From the NCBI RefSeq assembly GCF_003346815.1, contig NZ_CP031217.1, positions 248,001 to 312,000 of the forward strand: DNA of 64,000 nt, in the 5' to 3' direction. Position 1 is the stretch's first letter. Each line of letters opens with the position of its first letter. Under the pieces are notes generated by a model. That model made no database searches. It saw nothing but the letters and a program-made list of their open reading frames with translations, and was not told where the DNA came from. Source of the DNA: Halarcobacter bivalviorum. GTDB taxonomy: Bacteria > Campylobacterota > Campylobacteria > Campylobacterales > Arcobacteraceae. This document shows, piece after piece, positions 35,845 through 44,771 of the stretch. The position numbers and the translations under genes were made by a program.

Positions 35845-38439
35845 TTAACCTTCTGCAACAACATCTTTAGCGAATTTTTGTAAAATACCACCATTTTTGT
35901 AAACTTCAACTTCAGCAGAAGTATCTAATCTACAAAGAACTTCGAATTTAACAACTTCACCATTTGCTCTTGTCATAACAACAGTTAAGTCACATCTTGG
36001 AGTGATTTCACCTTCAATATCAAAAGTCTCAGACCCATCAATATTATATGTAAATCTTGTCTCACCATCTTTAAATTGTAATGGTAATACACCCATACCA
36101 ACTAGGTTAGTTCTGTGAATTCTTTCAATTGACTCAGCAATAAGAACTTCAACACCTGCAAGTCTAACACCTTTTGCAGCCCAGTCTCTTGATGAACCTT
36201 GACCATAGTTAGTACCAGCGATGATAATAAGTGGTTGTTTTCTATTGTTATACTCTTCAATAGCTTCCCACATTCTAGACTCTTTACCTTCTGGCATAAT
36301 CTTAGTTAATGAACCTTGTTTAACATTTCCATTTTCATCTTTAACCATTTCATTAAATAGTTTTGGATTTGCTAAAGTAGCTCTTGAAGCTGTATTATGA
36401 TCCCCTCTATGTGTTGCATAAGAGTTTAAATCTTCTACTGGTAATCCCATTTTTAAACAATATTCCCCAGAAGCAGAATCTGGTAAAATTGCATTTGATG
36501 GAGATAAGTGGTCAGTAGTGATATTATCAGGGAATACACCTAATGGTCTCATACCTTTTAATGCTGGCATACTCATATATTCAGCTTCCCAATATGGAGG
36601 TCTTTGAATATAAGTAGAGTTTGGATTCCATCTGTAGAATGGCTCAGCTTTAACATCACTTAAGGCATTTCTAGCAAACATTGGATCATAAATAGCATTA
36701 TACATTTCTGGTCTAACATACTCTTTTTCAATTGCATCAATCTCTTCATCAGATGGCCATAAATCAGCTAACTTAATATCGTTACCATCTTTATCTTTAC
36801 CTAATACATCATTTTCAATGTCAAATCTTACAGTACCTGCTAATGCATATGCAACAACAAGTGCAGGAGATGCTAAGAATGCTTCTTTTACATATGGGTG
36901 GATTCTTCCATCAAAGTTTCTGTTTCCAGAAAGTACAGCAGTTGAATAGATATCTCTATCAATTACTTCTTGTTGGATTTTTGGATCTAATGCACCAGAC
37001 ATACCATTACAAGTAGTACATGCAAAACCAACTACACCGAATCCTAGTTTTTCCATTTCAGGTAATAAACCAGCTTCTTTTAAATAAACTTCAATAACTT
37101 TTGAACCTGGTGCTAATGAAGATTTAACCCATGGCTTTCTTTCTAATCCAAGTTCATTTGCTTTTTTAGCTAATAAACCAGCAGCAATAACGTTTCTTGG
37201 GTTTGAAGTATTTGTACAAGAAGTAATAGCAGCAATTAAGATACCACCATCTGGAATTAAATCACCTTCCTGAGTCCACTCTTTTACAATACCTTCTGCT
37301 TTTAAAGTAGAAGTTGGAACTAATTTGTGTGGTTTAGATGGACCAGCTAATGATCTTGTAACTTTAGATAAGTCAAATTGAATTGTTCTAGCATATGTAG
37401 CATTTTCAAATTGATCTGCCCATAAACCATTTGCTTTAGCGTAAGCTTCTACTAATTTAACTTGTTTTTCTTCTCTACCAGTTACTCTTAAATAAGAGAT
37501 TGTTTGCTCATCAATAGCAAACATACCAGCACTTGCTCCATATTCAGGAGTCATGTTTGCAATAGTAGCTCTATCACCTAAGTTAAGGTATTTAATACCA
37601 GAACCAAAGAACTCTAAGTATGCAGAGATTACATTGTTTTCTCTTAAGAAAGAAGTCATAGATAATGCAATATCAGTTGCAGTAATTCCAGGAGCTCTTG
37701 TTCCTACAATTTCAACACCAATAATTTCAGGAACTCTCATATAAGAAGGGTTTCCAAGCATTACATTTTCAGCTTCTAATCCACCAACACCAACAGCGAT
37801 TACACCAAGTGCATCTACATGAGGAGTATGAGAGTCAGTTCCTACTAAAGTATCTGGACTTGCAATTCCTTCATTTAAGTGAACAACTGGAGACATTTTT
37901 TCAAGGTTGATTTGGTGCATAATACCATTACCTGGAGGAATAACATCTACATTATTGAATGCTTCTTTAGTCCAGTTAATAAAGTGGAATCTATCTGCAT
38001 TTCTTCTATCTTCGATATCTCTATTTTTTTGGAATGCATCTGGATCAAATCCACCACACTCAACTGCTAAAGAGTGGTCAACGATTAATTGTGTTGGAAC
38101 AACTGGATTAACTTTTTGAGGATCACCACCTTCTTTTGCAACTGCTTCTCTAAGACCTGCTAGGTCAACAAATGCAGTAAGCCCAAGAATATCGTGACAG
38201 ATAACTCTTGATGGATACCAAGGGAAATCTTTATCAGTTCTTTTTTCAATTAATTGAATAAGTGAATCTTTTAAGTCTTCACTAGGACATTTTCTAATTA
38301 AGTTTTCAGCTAATACTCTTGATGTATAGTTTAATTTTTCAAATGAACCAGCAGTAATATCTTCTACTGCAGCTTTCACATCATAATATTTAACACCATC
38401 TACACCATCAAGATCTTTAAGATATTTTTCGTTTGTCAT
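35845..38439 (-). CDS. acnD: Fe/S-dependent 2-methylisocitrate dehydratase
   Basis: An aconitase-superfamily [4Fe-4S] enzyme dehydrating 2-methylcitrate to 2-methylaconitate in propionate breakdown. 864 residues, AcnD length. Iron-sulfur cysteines are visible in AAITSCTNTSNPRN (~408) and VVGFACTTCNGMSGALDP (~474-477). Substrate motifs VGTDSHTPHVDALGVIAVGVGG (split, ~199-220), and the swivelling domain NYGQGSSRDWAAKGVRL (~742-758) are intact. Together with prpF it marks the AcnD variant of the methylcitrate cycle rather than PrpD. Confidence 0.95.
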   Translation of the reverse strand: MTNEKYLKDLDGVDGVKYYDVKAAVEDITAGSFEKLNYTSRVLAENLIRKCPSEDLKDSLIQLIEKRTDKDFPWYPSRVICHDILGLTAFVDLAGLREAVAKEGGDPQKVNPVVPTQLIVDHSLAVECGGFDPDAFQKNRDIEDRRNADRFHFINWTKEAFNNVDVIPPGNGIMHQINLEKMSPVVHLNEGIASPDTLVGTDSHTPHVDALGVIAVGVGGLEAENVMLGNPSYMRVPEIIGVEIVGTRAPGITATDIALSMTSFLRENNVISAYLEFFGSGIKYLNLGDRATIANMTPEYGASAGMFAIDEQTISYLRVTGREEKQVKLVEAYAKANGLWADQFENATYARTIQFDLSKVTRSLAGPSKPHKLVPTSTLKAEGIVKEWTQEGDLIPDGGILIAAITSCTNTSNPRNVIAAGLLAKKANELGLERKPWVKSSLAPGSKVIEVYLKEAGLLPEMEKLGFGVVGFACTTCNGMSGALDPKIQQEVIDRDIYSTAVLSGNRNFDGRIHPYVKEAFLASPALVVAYALAGTVRFDIENDVLGKDKDGNDIKLADLWPSDEEIDAIEKEYVRPEMYNAIYDPMFARNALSDVKAEPFYRWNPNSTYIQRPPYWEAEYMSMPALKGMRPLGVFPDNITTDHLSPSNAILPDSASGEYCLKMGLPVEDLNSYATHRGDHNTASRATLANPKLFNEMVKDENGNVKQGSLTKIMPEGKESRMWEAIEEYNNRKQPLIIIAGTNYGQGSSRDWAAKGVRLAGVEVLIAESIERIHRTNLVGMGVLPLQFKDGETRFTYNIDGSETFDIEGEITPRCDLTVVMTRANGEVVKFEVLCRLDTSAEVEVYKNGGILQKFAKDVVAEG

Positions 38440-38535
38440 TTTTTATACCTGTTTTGTTTTTTTGTAGGTTTTCCTATTTTGCCATCAGTGTTAAATTTGT
38501 TATGAACTTATCCACTGAAATGTGGCAGTTTGTTT

Positions 38536-38596
38536 AGCAACCTCAAAAGAGGCTACTATAAAAAAATCGTTTTAGTCAAATTCCCCGTAAGGGGAA
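38536..38596 (-). repeat. Two hairpins in the prpC-acnD spacer
   Basis: In the 165-base spacer, TTCCCC-GTAA-GGGGAA (38581-38596) lies just after the prpC stop, and a 9-bp stem with two G-U pairs (AGTAGCCTC / GAGGTTGCT, 38536-38557) follows. Only a modest T-run lies between them. They may tune acnD expression or protect upstream mRNA. Confidence 0.55.
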
Positions 38597-38604
38597 GTGG
38601 GTTA

Positions 38605-39714
38605 TTACGCTCTATCGTCTAAAGCAACAAACTCTCTTGGCTCTGGACCAGTATATTCAGAACTTGGTCTGATAATTCTATTGTTTGCTCTTTGTTCAAA
38701 TGCGTGAGCAGCCCATCCAGCAGCTCTTGACATAATGAATAATGGAGTATAATATAATCTTTCAATTTCCATATAGTGGTAAATTAATCCACCGAAGAAA
38801 TCGATGTTATCTGGTAAACCTTTTTCAGCTTTTACTTTGTCTCTAATTGCTTTTGCAATATCAAATAATTTAGGGTCAGAAGTCTCTAACTCTTTTAACT
38901 CGCTAGCTAATTCAAATCCTACAGGAGATCTTGGATCAACATTTCTATATACTCTGTGTCCGAATCCCATGATTTTTTCTTTTCTTGCAAATAATTCATC
39001 AACTGATTTAAGTGCGTGATCAACATTATCAAAACCAAGTACAAATTTAATTGCAACTTCGTTTGCTCCACCGTGTAAGTGACCTTTTAAAGTACCAATA
39101 CCAGTAGTCATACAAGAGTAGATATCTGATAATGTAGAAGCTGTAATTCTGTTAGCAAATGTAGATGCATTAAATTCATGCTCTGCATATAAAGTTAACA
39201 TTGCATTCATAGCTTTTACTTCAACAGCTAAAGGTTTAGTCTCTTTTAATCTCTCTAAAATGAAACCTGCAATAGTTGTCTCTTCAGATTTTAAACAAAT
39301 TTCTTTACCATTTTTGTGCCAGTGATGCCAGTACACTAAAAATGATGGGAATGCTCCTAATAATCTAATGATTTTAGCCATTTGATCAGAGAAATCTTCT
39401 GCTTCTGGTTCAACACAACCTAAAGCTGAAGTTGCAGTCTTCATAACATCCATTGGATGTGAAGATGCTGGAATTGCTTTTAATACTTCTTTAACAGAAA
39501 TTGGTAATTCTCTTCCTGCAATAATTTTTCTTGTGAAGTCTTTTAATTGTGCTTTATTTGGTAATTCACCAACTAATAAAAGGTATGCTACCTCTTCAAA
39601 GTTTGCTTTTAAAGCTAAATCTGCAATATCATAACCTCTATAGTTAAGACCATTTCCTAAACCACAAGTACAAATTGCTGATTGTCCAGCTGTAACACCT
39701 GCTAATCCGCTCAT
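38605..39714 (-). CDS. prpC: 2-methylcitrate synthase
   Basis: Condenses propionyl-CoA with oxaloacetate. 369 residues, the short citrate-synthase type. Visible are LNYRGYDIADLA (~24-35), the catalytic His in LKGHLHGGANEVAIKFV (~209-225), IMGFGHRVYRNVDPRS (~249-264) with the second His, and the catalytic Asp in LPDNIDFFGGLIYHYM (~298-313). Second gene in the prp operon; a citrate synthase function cannot be excluded by motifs alone but context decides. Confidence 0.95.
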   Translation of the reverse strand: MSGLAGVTAGQSAICTCGLGNGLNYRGYDIADLALKANFEEVAYLLLVGELPNKAQLKDFTRKIIAGRELPISVKEVLKAIPASSHPMDVMKTATSALGCVEPEAEDFSDQMAKIIRLLGAFPSFLVYWHHWHKNGKEICLKSEETTIAGFILERLKETKPLAVEVKAMNAMLTLYAEHEFNASTFANRITASTLSDIYSCMTTGIGTLKGHLHGGANEVAIKFVLGFDNVDHALKSVDELFARKEKIMGFGHRVYRNVDPRSPVGFELASELKELETSDPKLFDIAKAIRDKVKAEKGLPDNIDFFGGLIYHYMEIERLYYTPLFIMSRAAGWAAHAFEQRANNRIIRPSSEYTGPEPREFVALDDRA

Positions 39715-39766
39715 ATTAATCTCCTTTTTTTTCTTTTCCCTAGATTTTTTTAATTTTTAAAAAAAA

Positions 39767-40651
39767 TTACTTTGCTTTTCCCTTAGCAAATAATTCGTCC
39801 ATTTTCTTTTCATAATCATGGTAACCTAACATATCGTATAGTTCCATTCTTGTTTGCATAGTATCAAGAACACCCTCTTGAGTACCTTTTTCTTTTAATT
39901 CTTGGTATACATTTAATGCAGCTTTGTTCATTGCTCTAAATGCTGATAATGGGTAAAGTACCATATCAATTCCAACTGAAGCTAACTCTTCAGTAGTAAA
40001 CATTGGAGTTGCACCAAATTCAGTAATATTTGCTAATACTGGTACATCAATTGCATCAGTAAACTCTTTATATTCTTTTAATGTATGAATAGCTTCTGCA
40101 AAAATTGCGTCTGCTCCAGCTTCAACATAAGCTCTTGCTCTATCAATTGCAGCTTGTTGCCCTTCAGAAGCGTGTGCATCTGTTCTTGCAATAATATAGA
40201 AATCTGGGTCTAATTGCATTTTAGCATCAACAGCAGCTCTGATTCTATCAGACATCTCTTCAATTGAAACTAATTCTTTATTTGGTCTGTGACCACATCT
40301 TTTTGCAGCAACTTGATCTTCAATGTGAAGTCCAGCAGCACCAGATCTAATGAATTCTTTAACAGTTCTTGCAACGTTAAATGCATGTCCCCAACCTGTA
40401 TCAGCATCTACGATTAATGGAGTATCACAAATAGAAGTAATTCTTCTAACGTCAATACATACATCCTCAATCATAGTCATACCTAAATCAGGTAATCCGT
40501 AAGAAGCGTTTGCAATACCACCACCTGAAAGGTAGATAGCTTTGTGTCCTACTTTTGTAGCTTGTAATGCTTGGTAAGCATTAATAGTACCTACAATTTG
40601 TAAAGGAGTTTCTTCTTTTAAAGCTTCTCTAAATCTTTTTCCTGCGCTCAT
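39767..40651 (-). CDS. prpB: 2-methylisocitrate lyase
   Basis: Cleaves 2-methylisocitrate to pyruvate and succinate. 294 residues; isocitrate-lyase family motifs [17 protein letters not shown] (~38-54), [14 protein letters not shown] (metal-binding Asp, ~82-95), [17 protein letters not shown] with the lyase cysteine KRCGH (~118-122) and [11 protein letters not shown] (~154-164). First gene of the operon, with AAGGA before the ATG and a reverse-strand TATAAT box upstream. Confidence 0.96.
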   Translation of the reverse strand: MSAGKRFREALKEETPLQIVGTINAYQALQATKVGHKAIYLSGGGIANASYGLPDLGMTMIEDVCIDVRRITSICDTPLIVDADTGWGHAFNVARTVKEFIRSGAAGLHIEDQVAAKRCGHRPNKELVSIEEMSDRIRAAVDAKMQLDPDFYIIARTDAHASEGQQAAIDRARAYVEAGADAIFAEAIHTLKEYKEFTDAIDVPVLANITEFGATPMFTTEELASVGIDMVLYPLSAFRAMNKAALNVYQELKEKGTQEGVLDTMQTRMELYDMLGYHDYEKKMDELFAKGKAK

Positions 40652-40682
40652 GTTAATCCTTCATAAATTTTAATTGAGTTTT

Positions 40683-40688
40683 ATTATA
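40683..40688 (-). promoter_or_regulatory. -10 box of the prpB operon
   Basis: Reverse-strand TATAAT, 31 bases upstream of the prpB start. Confidence 0.6.
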
Positions 40689-40762
40689 CATGAGATTTAT
40701 ATTTAGGCAATGTATATTTTTTGTTTTGGAATTTGCAATTTTTTTTATAAAAAAATGAATAT

Positions 40763-40806
40763 GTACAATATTTGTTCTTATGTATTGTTTTGGTACAATA
40801 TTCGTT
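40763..40806. repeat. Paired direct repeat in the prpB-regulator intergenic region
   Basis: GTACAATATTTGTT (40763-40776) and GTACAATATTCGTT (40793-40806) match at 13 of 14 bases and are 30 bases apart, about three helical turns. The second copy overlaps the likely -10 (TACAAT, 40794-40799) of the regulator gene, so it may be an autoregulatory operator. Confidence 0.5.
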
Positions 40807-40830
40807 AAATAATTGTTTAAGGTTTGGAAA

Positions 40831-41808
40831 ATGATGTATAAGAATGGAATTGAGAAGTTTATAGAAATTTTTAAAAGGTCTAATCTAAGTATATCTAAAT
40901 TTGCTTCACTAATTCAAAAAGATAGAAGAACAGTAACTTCGTGGATAGATAATATCTCTGATATAGAACCAAATGATGATGTAAAACATAAAATCTGTAA
41001 TATCTTTAGATACCCAGACTTCATTTGGGAAGAGGGGTGCACAGGAGATGAGTTTGTAAAGTCAATTACACAAATTCCTCAAAAAGAAGTAAGAATTATT
41101 GATGAAGATTATTATGGTAGATTAAAATATATAATGGATATTGAGAAAAATAGAAGGTTTGTAATTCAAGCACAATTCCCTGGTCCAATGTATAGAGATA
41201 CAGCAGTAAAAAAAGTATATAGAACAAAAACCTCTACTGAAATAGAAGAGTTAAAACAAGCAAGAATTGAACAGATGCTTAGATATGATTATGATACTAC
41301 TGAGTGGTACTCTATTAAATCAGTATTATCTTTTTGTTTTGCTAACTTTGGTAACTTCTATACAAAAGAGGAAAAAATAAAGATTTTAGAACTTATTTAT
41401 GAATTATTTAATAACAACTATAATAAGAAGCTTTTTTTATTTGATTCTTTTTCAAGAAAAATCTATGGAATGGAAACAACATATATATCTATCAATGTAA
41501 AACAGAAGATTCTATTTTTTAAATCTCCTATTGAATCTGTATTTATTGAAATTAGAAATAAAAACTTAGTTGAAAGAATGCATAAATATTATTCATCTCC
41601 AGTTGAAGCACCTTCTCATGTAAACTTTTTAGAATCAATTAATATTATCAATATTTTAAAAGATGCAGTAAGATACAACAATAGTATTCTTCAAGCCTAT
41701 GAAACAATTAATAGAACTACAGATTATGGGGAGCTATTTTACAATAATCTTAGTATAGATTTACAAAAGCAAGTAAGTAAACCAAAACCTGGACAAAAAA
41801 GAAATTAA
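40831..41808 (+). CDS. Helix-turn-helix regulator, probably of the prp operon
   Basis: Divergently placed next to prpB. I choose the ATG at 40831, eight bases after AAGG, giving 325 residues (an upstream in-frame TTG at 40813 overlaps the ribosome binding site). The N-terminal ~55 residues form an XRE-like helix-turn-helix (LSISKFASLIQKDRRTVTSW). The remaining ~270 residues carry no motif I recognise; they are helical, rich in Tyr and Asn, and may bind a metabolite of propionate breakdown. It is not a PrpR of the sigma-54 or GntR type, and no HExxH metalloprotease motif of the actinobacterial ScfR type is present. Followed closely by lysE. Confidence 0.65.
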   Translation: MMYKNGIEKFIEIFKRSNLSISKFASLIQKDRRTVTSWIDNISDIEPNDDVKHKICNIFRYPDFIWEEGCTGDEFVKSITQIPQKEVRIIDEDYYGRLKYIMDIEKNRRFVIQAQFPGPMYRDTAVKKVYRTKTSTEIEELKQARIEQMLRYDYDTTEWYSIKSVLSFCFANFGNFYTKEEKIKILELIYELFNNNYNKKLFLFDSFSRKIYGMETTYISINVKQKILFFKSPIESVFIEIRNKNLVERMHKYYSSPVEAPSHVNFLESINIINILKDAVRYNNSILQAYETINRTTDYGELFYNNLSIDLQKQVSKPKPGQKRN

Positions 41809-41817
41809 AGGTAAATT

Positions 41818-42450
41818 ATGGATTTTACTCTATATATAAATGAGTTTATGATTTTAATGACAGCTTTGCTTATTGCACTAATTGCTCCTGGTCCAGATTT
41901 TGCAATGGTGTTTAAACAAAGTATTACATATGGAAGAAGAGCCTCTATTTTTACAAGTATTGGAATAGGTTTAGGAAGTTCTATTCATATTATATATTGC
42001 ATATTAGGAATAGGGCTTATTATTTCAAAATCAATTATTCTTTTTAATATTATAAAATTTTTAGGGGCTGCATATTTAATCTACCTTGGAATATCAAGTT
42101 TGAGGTCAAAAGGTTTCAAAATTGATAAAAATAATAGTATTAGTGATAAAAACATGAGTGATTTTAAATCTTTTATGGTAGGATTTTTATGTAATGCATT
42201 AAATCCAAAAGCAACACTATTTTTCCTATCAATGTTTACAGTTGTTATAAGTATTGATACTCCAATTTTTATTCAAGCTATTTATGGACTATTTTGTGTC
42301 TTAATAGCAACACTATATTTTGTAATTACTTCACTATTTTTAACTAAAGATAGTGTAAGAAGATTTTTCAATAAGTTTGGAGTTTGGTTTGATAGAACAG
42401 TGGGTGTAGTATTAATTGCATTAGGGTTAAAAATAGCACTTAGTAAATAA
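41818..42450 (+). CDS. LysE/RhtB family exporter
   Basis: A 210-residue inner-membrane protein with about six helices, of the LysE/RhtB family that exports amino acids such as lysine, threonine or homoserine lactone. The family motif is ALIAPGPDFAMVFKQSITYG (~19-38) with GIGLGSSIHI and FLCNALNPKATLFFLSMFT (~122-140). It is ten bases after the regulator and nine before tetR, so the three probably form one operon; TetR may control the exporter. Confidence 0.88.
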   Translation: MDFTLYINEFMILMTALLIALIAPGPDFAMVFKQSITYGRRASIFTSIGIGLGSSIHIIYCILGIGLIISKSIILFNIIKFLGAAYLIYLGISSLRSKGFKIDKNNSISDKNMSDFKSFMVGFLCNALNPKATLFFLSMFTVVISIDTPIFIQAIYGLFCVLIATLYFVITSLFLTKDSVRRFFNKFGVWFDRTVGVVLIALGLKIALSK

Positions 42451-42458
42451 GGAATAAT

Positions 42459-43028
42459 ATGAGTAGTAAAGATAAATTATTAAAAGTCACTTTTGATGAG
42501 ATTTATGAAAATGGATATTATGCAACTTCTGTAGATAAAATTTTGAAAAAAGCAAAGATGAATAAAGGAAGTATGTATCACTTTTTTAAATCAAAAAAAG
42601 AGTTAATGTTAGCTGTTATAGATGCTCATATTTTTGATTATATTGATAAAAAGTATGGGGCAATTTTGAATACACAAGGTAACTATATTGATGCTATGTT
42701 TGAGGTTTTAAACAATAAAGAGTCATTTAACTTTACTTTTGGATGCAGACTAAATACTTTAGTGCAAGAACTTTCACACCAAGATAAAGATTTTAAAGTT
42801 GCACTGGAAAAAGTATATACTCACTTTGAAGGTATTTTAGAAAAAGTATTTTTAAAAGCTAAAGCAAATAATGAAATTGAATATGAAGATATCAAAGGTT
42901 TAGCAGTATTTGTTGTTGCAACAATTGAAGGTGCTTTGTCAACTGCAAAGAAGTCTCAAGATGGAATGCATTTTGAAACTTGTATGAAACAATTGAAGCT
43001 TTTTTTTGAGTCAATTAGAAAAAAGTAA
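42459..43028 (+). CDS. TetR/AcrR family transcriptional regulator
   Basis: A 189-residue repressor. The N-terminal helix-turn-helix is clear (FDEIYENGYYATSVDKILKK, then GSMYHFFKSKKELMLAVID, ~11-53). The C-terminal ligand domain has GCRLNTLVQELSHQDKDF (~89-106), resembling the NemR/YxaF-type subgroup, some members of which sense electrophiles or other small molecules. Downstream of its stop lie two identical palindromes of TetR type, likely its operators. It is last in the regulator-lysE-tetR group. Confidence 0.9.
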   Translation: MSSKDKLLKVTFDEIYENGYYATSVDKILKKAKMNKGSMYHFFKSKKELMLAVIDAHIFDYIDKKYGAILNTQGNYIDAMFEVLNNKESFNFTFGCRLNTLVQELSHQDKDFKVALEKVYTHFEGILEKVFLKAKANNEIEYEDIKGLAVFVVATIEGALSTAKKSQDGMHFETCMKQLKLFFESIRKK

Positions 43029-43056
43029 TTTTCATAAGATTAAGTGATAAAAACTC

Positions 43057-43072
43057 TTGACTAAATAGTCAA
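43057..43072. promoter_or_regulatory. TetR-type operator 1 overlapping a -35 box
   Basis: TTGACTAAATAGTCAA: 7-bp arms around AA. Its first six bases (TTGACT) also form the -35 of the promoter whose -10 is at 43080-43085. Confidence 0.7.
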
Positions 43073-43085
43073 AGTGTGATATAAT
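43057..43085 (+). promoter_or_regulatory. Near-consensus promoter between two operators
   Basis: TTGACT (43057-43062), a 17-base spacer and TATAAT (43080-43085). This is much closer to the full sigma-70 consensus than other promoters in the window, as expected for a promoter held off by a repressor. Expected start near 43092. Confidence 0.75.
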
Positions 43086-43089
43086 TTTT

Positions 43090-43104
43090 TTGACTAAATA
43101 GTCA
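43090..43104. promoter_or_regulatory. TetR-type operator 2 at the transcription start
   Basis: TTGACTAAATAGTCA, identical over 15 bases to operator 1 and 33 bases from it, covering the predicted transcription start. A diverged third copy, TTGGCTATATGGTCAA, sits at 43130-43145 (13 of 16 matches). Confidence 0.7.
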
Positions 43105-43280
43105 TGTCCCTTTTTTTTGTGTCCATGACTTGGCTATATGGTCAACCCTTCCCCCGATTTAGTTCTCATAAATATATGGAACTTCAATCTACTCTTTATC
43201 CAAACTACATTTTTGTAGTTTATGATATTTGCTTAAAAGCATTAGCCTAATAAAAAGAACGAAAGTTCTTTTTATTAGAA
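43092..43280 (+). ncRNA. Candidate TetR-controlled small RNA
   Basis: The 354-base gap between tetR and thyA holds a strong promoter, operators and a strong hairpin end, but no convincing gene. The predicted ~190-base transcript contains a C-rich run (CCCTTCCCCCG, 43146-43156) complementary to G-rich ribosome binding sites, a wobble-paired hairpin at 43130-43145, an 8-bp hairpin at 43202-43221 and a 14-bp final stem. A 48-codon ORF from the ATG at 43104 lacks a ribosome binding site and resembles nothing I know. The rest of the gap, up to the thyA start, is AT-rich. Confidence 0.5.
43247..43278. terminator. Strong hairpin terminator upstream of thyA
   Basis: A perfect 14-bp stem CTAATAAAAAGAAC / GTTCTTTTTATTAG closed by a GAAA tetraloop; the T-rich part is within the 3' arm. 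Confidence 0.7.
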
Positions 43281-43382
43281 TTCTACAAAATAGTAATATT
43301 CATTTTTTTATTTTAATGTTAAAAAGAAGAAAAAAGTATCAACATGATAGAATGTCATATTAAAATTATATAAGGAATATAA

Positions 43383-44246
43383 TTGAAACAATATTTACAA
43401 CTTTTACAACACATTTTAGACAAGGGAACTCTTAAAGAGGATAGAACTGGTACTGGAACAACTTCTGTTTTTGGTTATCAAATGAGATTTGATTTAAGTG
43501 AAGGTTTCCCCCTTGTAACTACAAAAAAGACTCACCTTAAGGCTATTATTTCTGAATTATTATGGTTTATTGAAGGAAGTACAGATGAAAGAAGACTTGC
43601 TGAAATTCACTATGGCGATAAAAGAGAAAATATTATTGGTAAAAAGACAGTTTGGACTGCAAATGCAGATGCCCAAGGAAAAGATTTAGGTTATACAAAT
43701 ACAGATACTATAAAAGAACTTGGTCCTGTATATGGCTCTCAATGGAGATCTTGGAAGGGTGCTGATGGAAAACCCCATGACCAACTTACAACTGTAATTA
43801 ATCAAATTAAAAATAATCCAGATAGCAGAAGAATTATTTTAAATGCTTGGAATGTAGCAGAAATTGAAAACATGGCTCTACCTCCTTGTCATACTTTTTT
43901 CCAATTTTATGTAGCAAATGGAAAATTATCTTGTCAACTATATCAAAGAAGTGCAGATGTATTTTTAGGAGTACCTTTTAATATCGCTTCTTATGCACTA
44001 CTTACAATGATGATTGCACAAGTTTGTGATTTAGAAGTTGGAGATTTTGTACACACTTTTGGTGATGCACATATCTATTCAAATCATATGGAGCAAGTAA
44101 ACTTACAACTTAGCCGTACTCCACATAAAAAACCAACTATGAAAATCAATCCTGATATTAAAGATATAAATGATTTTAAAATGGAAGATTTTGAATTAGT
44201 TGATTATGTCTGTGATGAGCCAATTAAAGCACAAATGGCAGTATAA
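43383..44246 (+). CDS. thyA: Thymidylate synthase
   Basis: Converts dUMP to dTMP with methylenetetrahydrofolate. 287 residues from a TTG start preceded by AAGGA. Motifs: [20 protein letters not shown] (~16-35), [13 protein letters not shown], the catalytic cysteine in [14 protein letters not shown] (~166-179), [20 protein letters not shown] and HIYSNHMEQ. Paired with folA 17 bases downstream, which regenerates the folate. Confidence 0.97.
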   Translation: MKQYLQLLQHILDKGTLKEDRTGTGTTSVFGYQMRFDLSEGFPLVTTKKTHLKAIISELLWFIEGSTDERRLAEIHYGDKRENIIGKKTVWTANADAQGKDLGYTNTDTIKELGPVYGSQWRSWKGADGKPHDQLTTVINQIKNNPDSRRIILNAWNVAEIENMALPPCHTFFQFYVANGKLSCQLYQRSADVFLGVPFNIASYALLTMMIAQVCDLEVGDFVHTFGDAHIYSNHMEQVNLQLSRTPHKKPTMKINPDIKDINDFKMEDFELVDYVCDEPIKAQMAV

Positions 44247-44263
44247 ACAGGAGAATATTTAGT

Positions 44264-44767
44264 ATGAAGATTTCAATGATTGTAGCATATGGAAAAAATT
44301 GGGAAATAGGTTTAAATAATCAAATGCTTTGGCATATAAGTGAAGATTTTAAAAACTTTAAAACAATTACTTCAGGTCATCATATCCTAATGGGAAGAAA
44401 AACTTTTGAGTCAATTGGAAAACCTCTTCCTAATAGAACTTCACTTGTATTAAGTAGAAATGACTTTGAGCAAGAGGGTGTTTACTCTTTTAATGAGATT
44501 CAAAAAGCTTTAGATTTTGCAAGGGCAAATGGGGAAGAAGAACTATTTGTAATTGGTGGAGCAAATATTTATGAAACTATGTTTGACTATGTTGATAAAA
44601 TGTATTTAAGTGAAGTTGATTTTGATGGTGAAGCTGACGCTTTTCTAAAAGAGATTGATTTCTCTTCTTGGGATTTAGTTGAGCAAAAAGAGTATGAAGA
44701 GATAAAAGAGGGGGATAAAGTTAAATCACCAGCTTGGAAGTTCAAAGTTTGGGTTAAAAAAGATTAA
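44264..44767 (+). CDS. folA: Dihydrofolate reductase
   Basis: Reduces dihydrofolate to tetrahydrofolate with NADPH. 167 residues: MISMIVAYG-type start, NNQMLWHISEDFKNFK (acidic active-site residue, ~19-34), the NADPH loop ILMGRKTFESIGKPLPNRT (~43-61) and VIGGANIYE (~97-105). Operon with thyA; ribosome binding site AGGAG. Confidence 0.96.
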   Translation: MKISMIVAYGKNWEIGLNNQMLWHISEDFKNFKTITSGHHILMGRKTFESIGKPLPNRTSLVLSRNDFEQEGVYSFNEIQKALDFARANGEEELFVIGGANIYETMFDYVDKMYLSEVDFDGEADAFLKEIDFSSWDLVEQKEYEEIKEGDKVKSPAWKFKVWVKKD

Positions 44768-44771
44768 GTAA

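Noticed and set aside
40722-40732. TTTGCAAT near prpB, similar to the TTTGCAAA site of actinobacterial PrpR
   Set aside because: A single short match in AT-rich DNA, and the local regulator is not of the actinobacterial type.
43104-43250. 48-codon ORF between tetR and thyA
   Set aside because: Its ATG lies within operator 2, has no ribosome binding site and the peptide resembles nothing known; a small RNA explains the promoter and final stem better.
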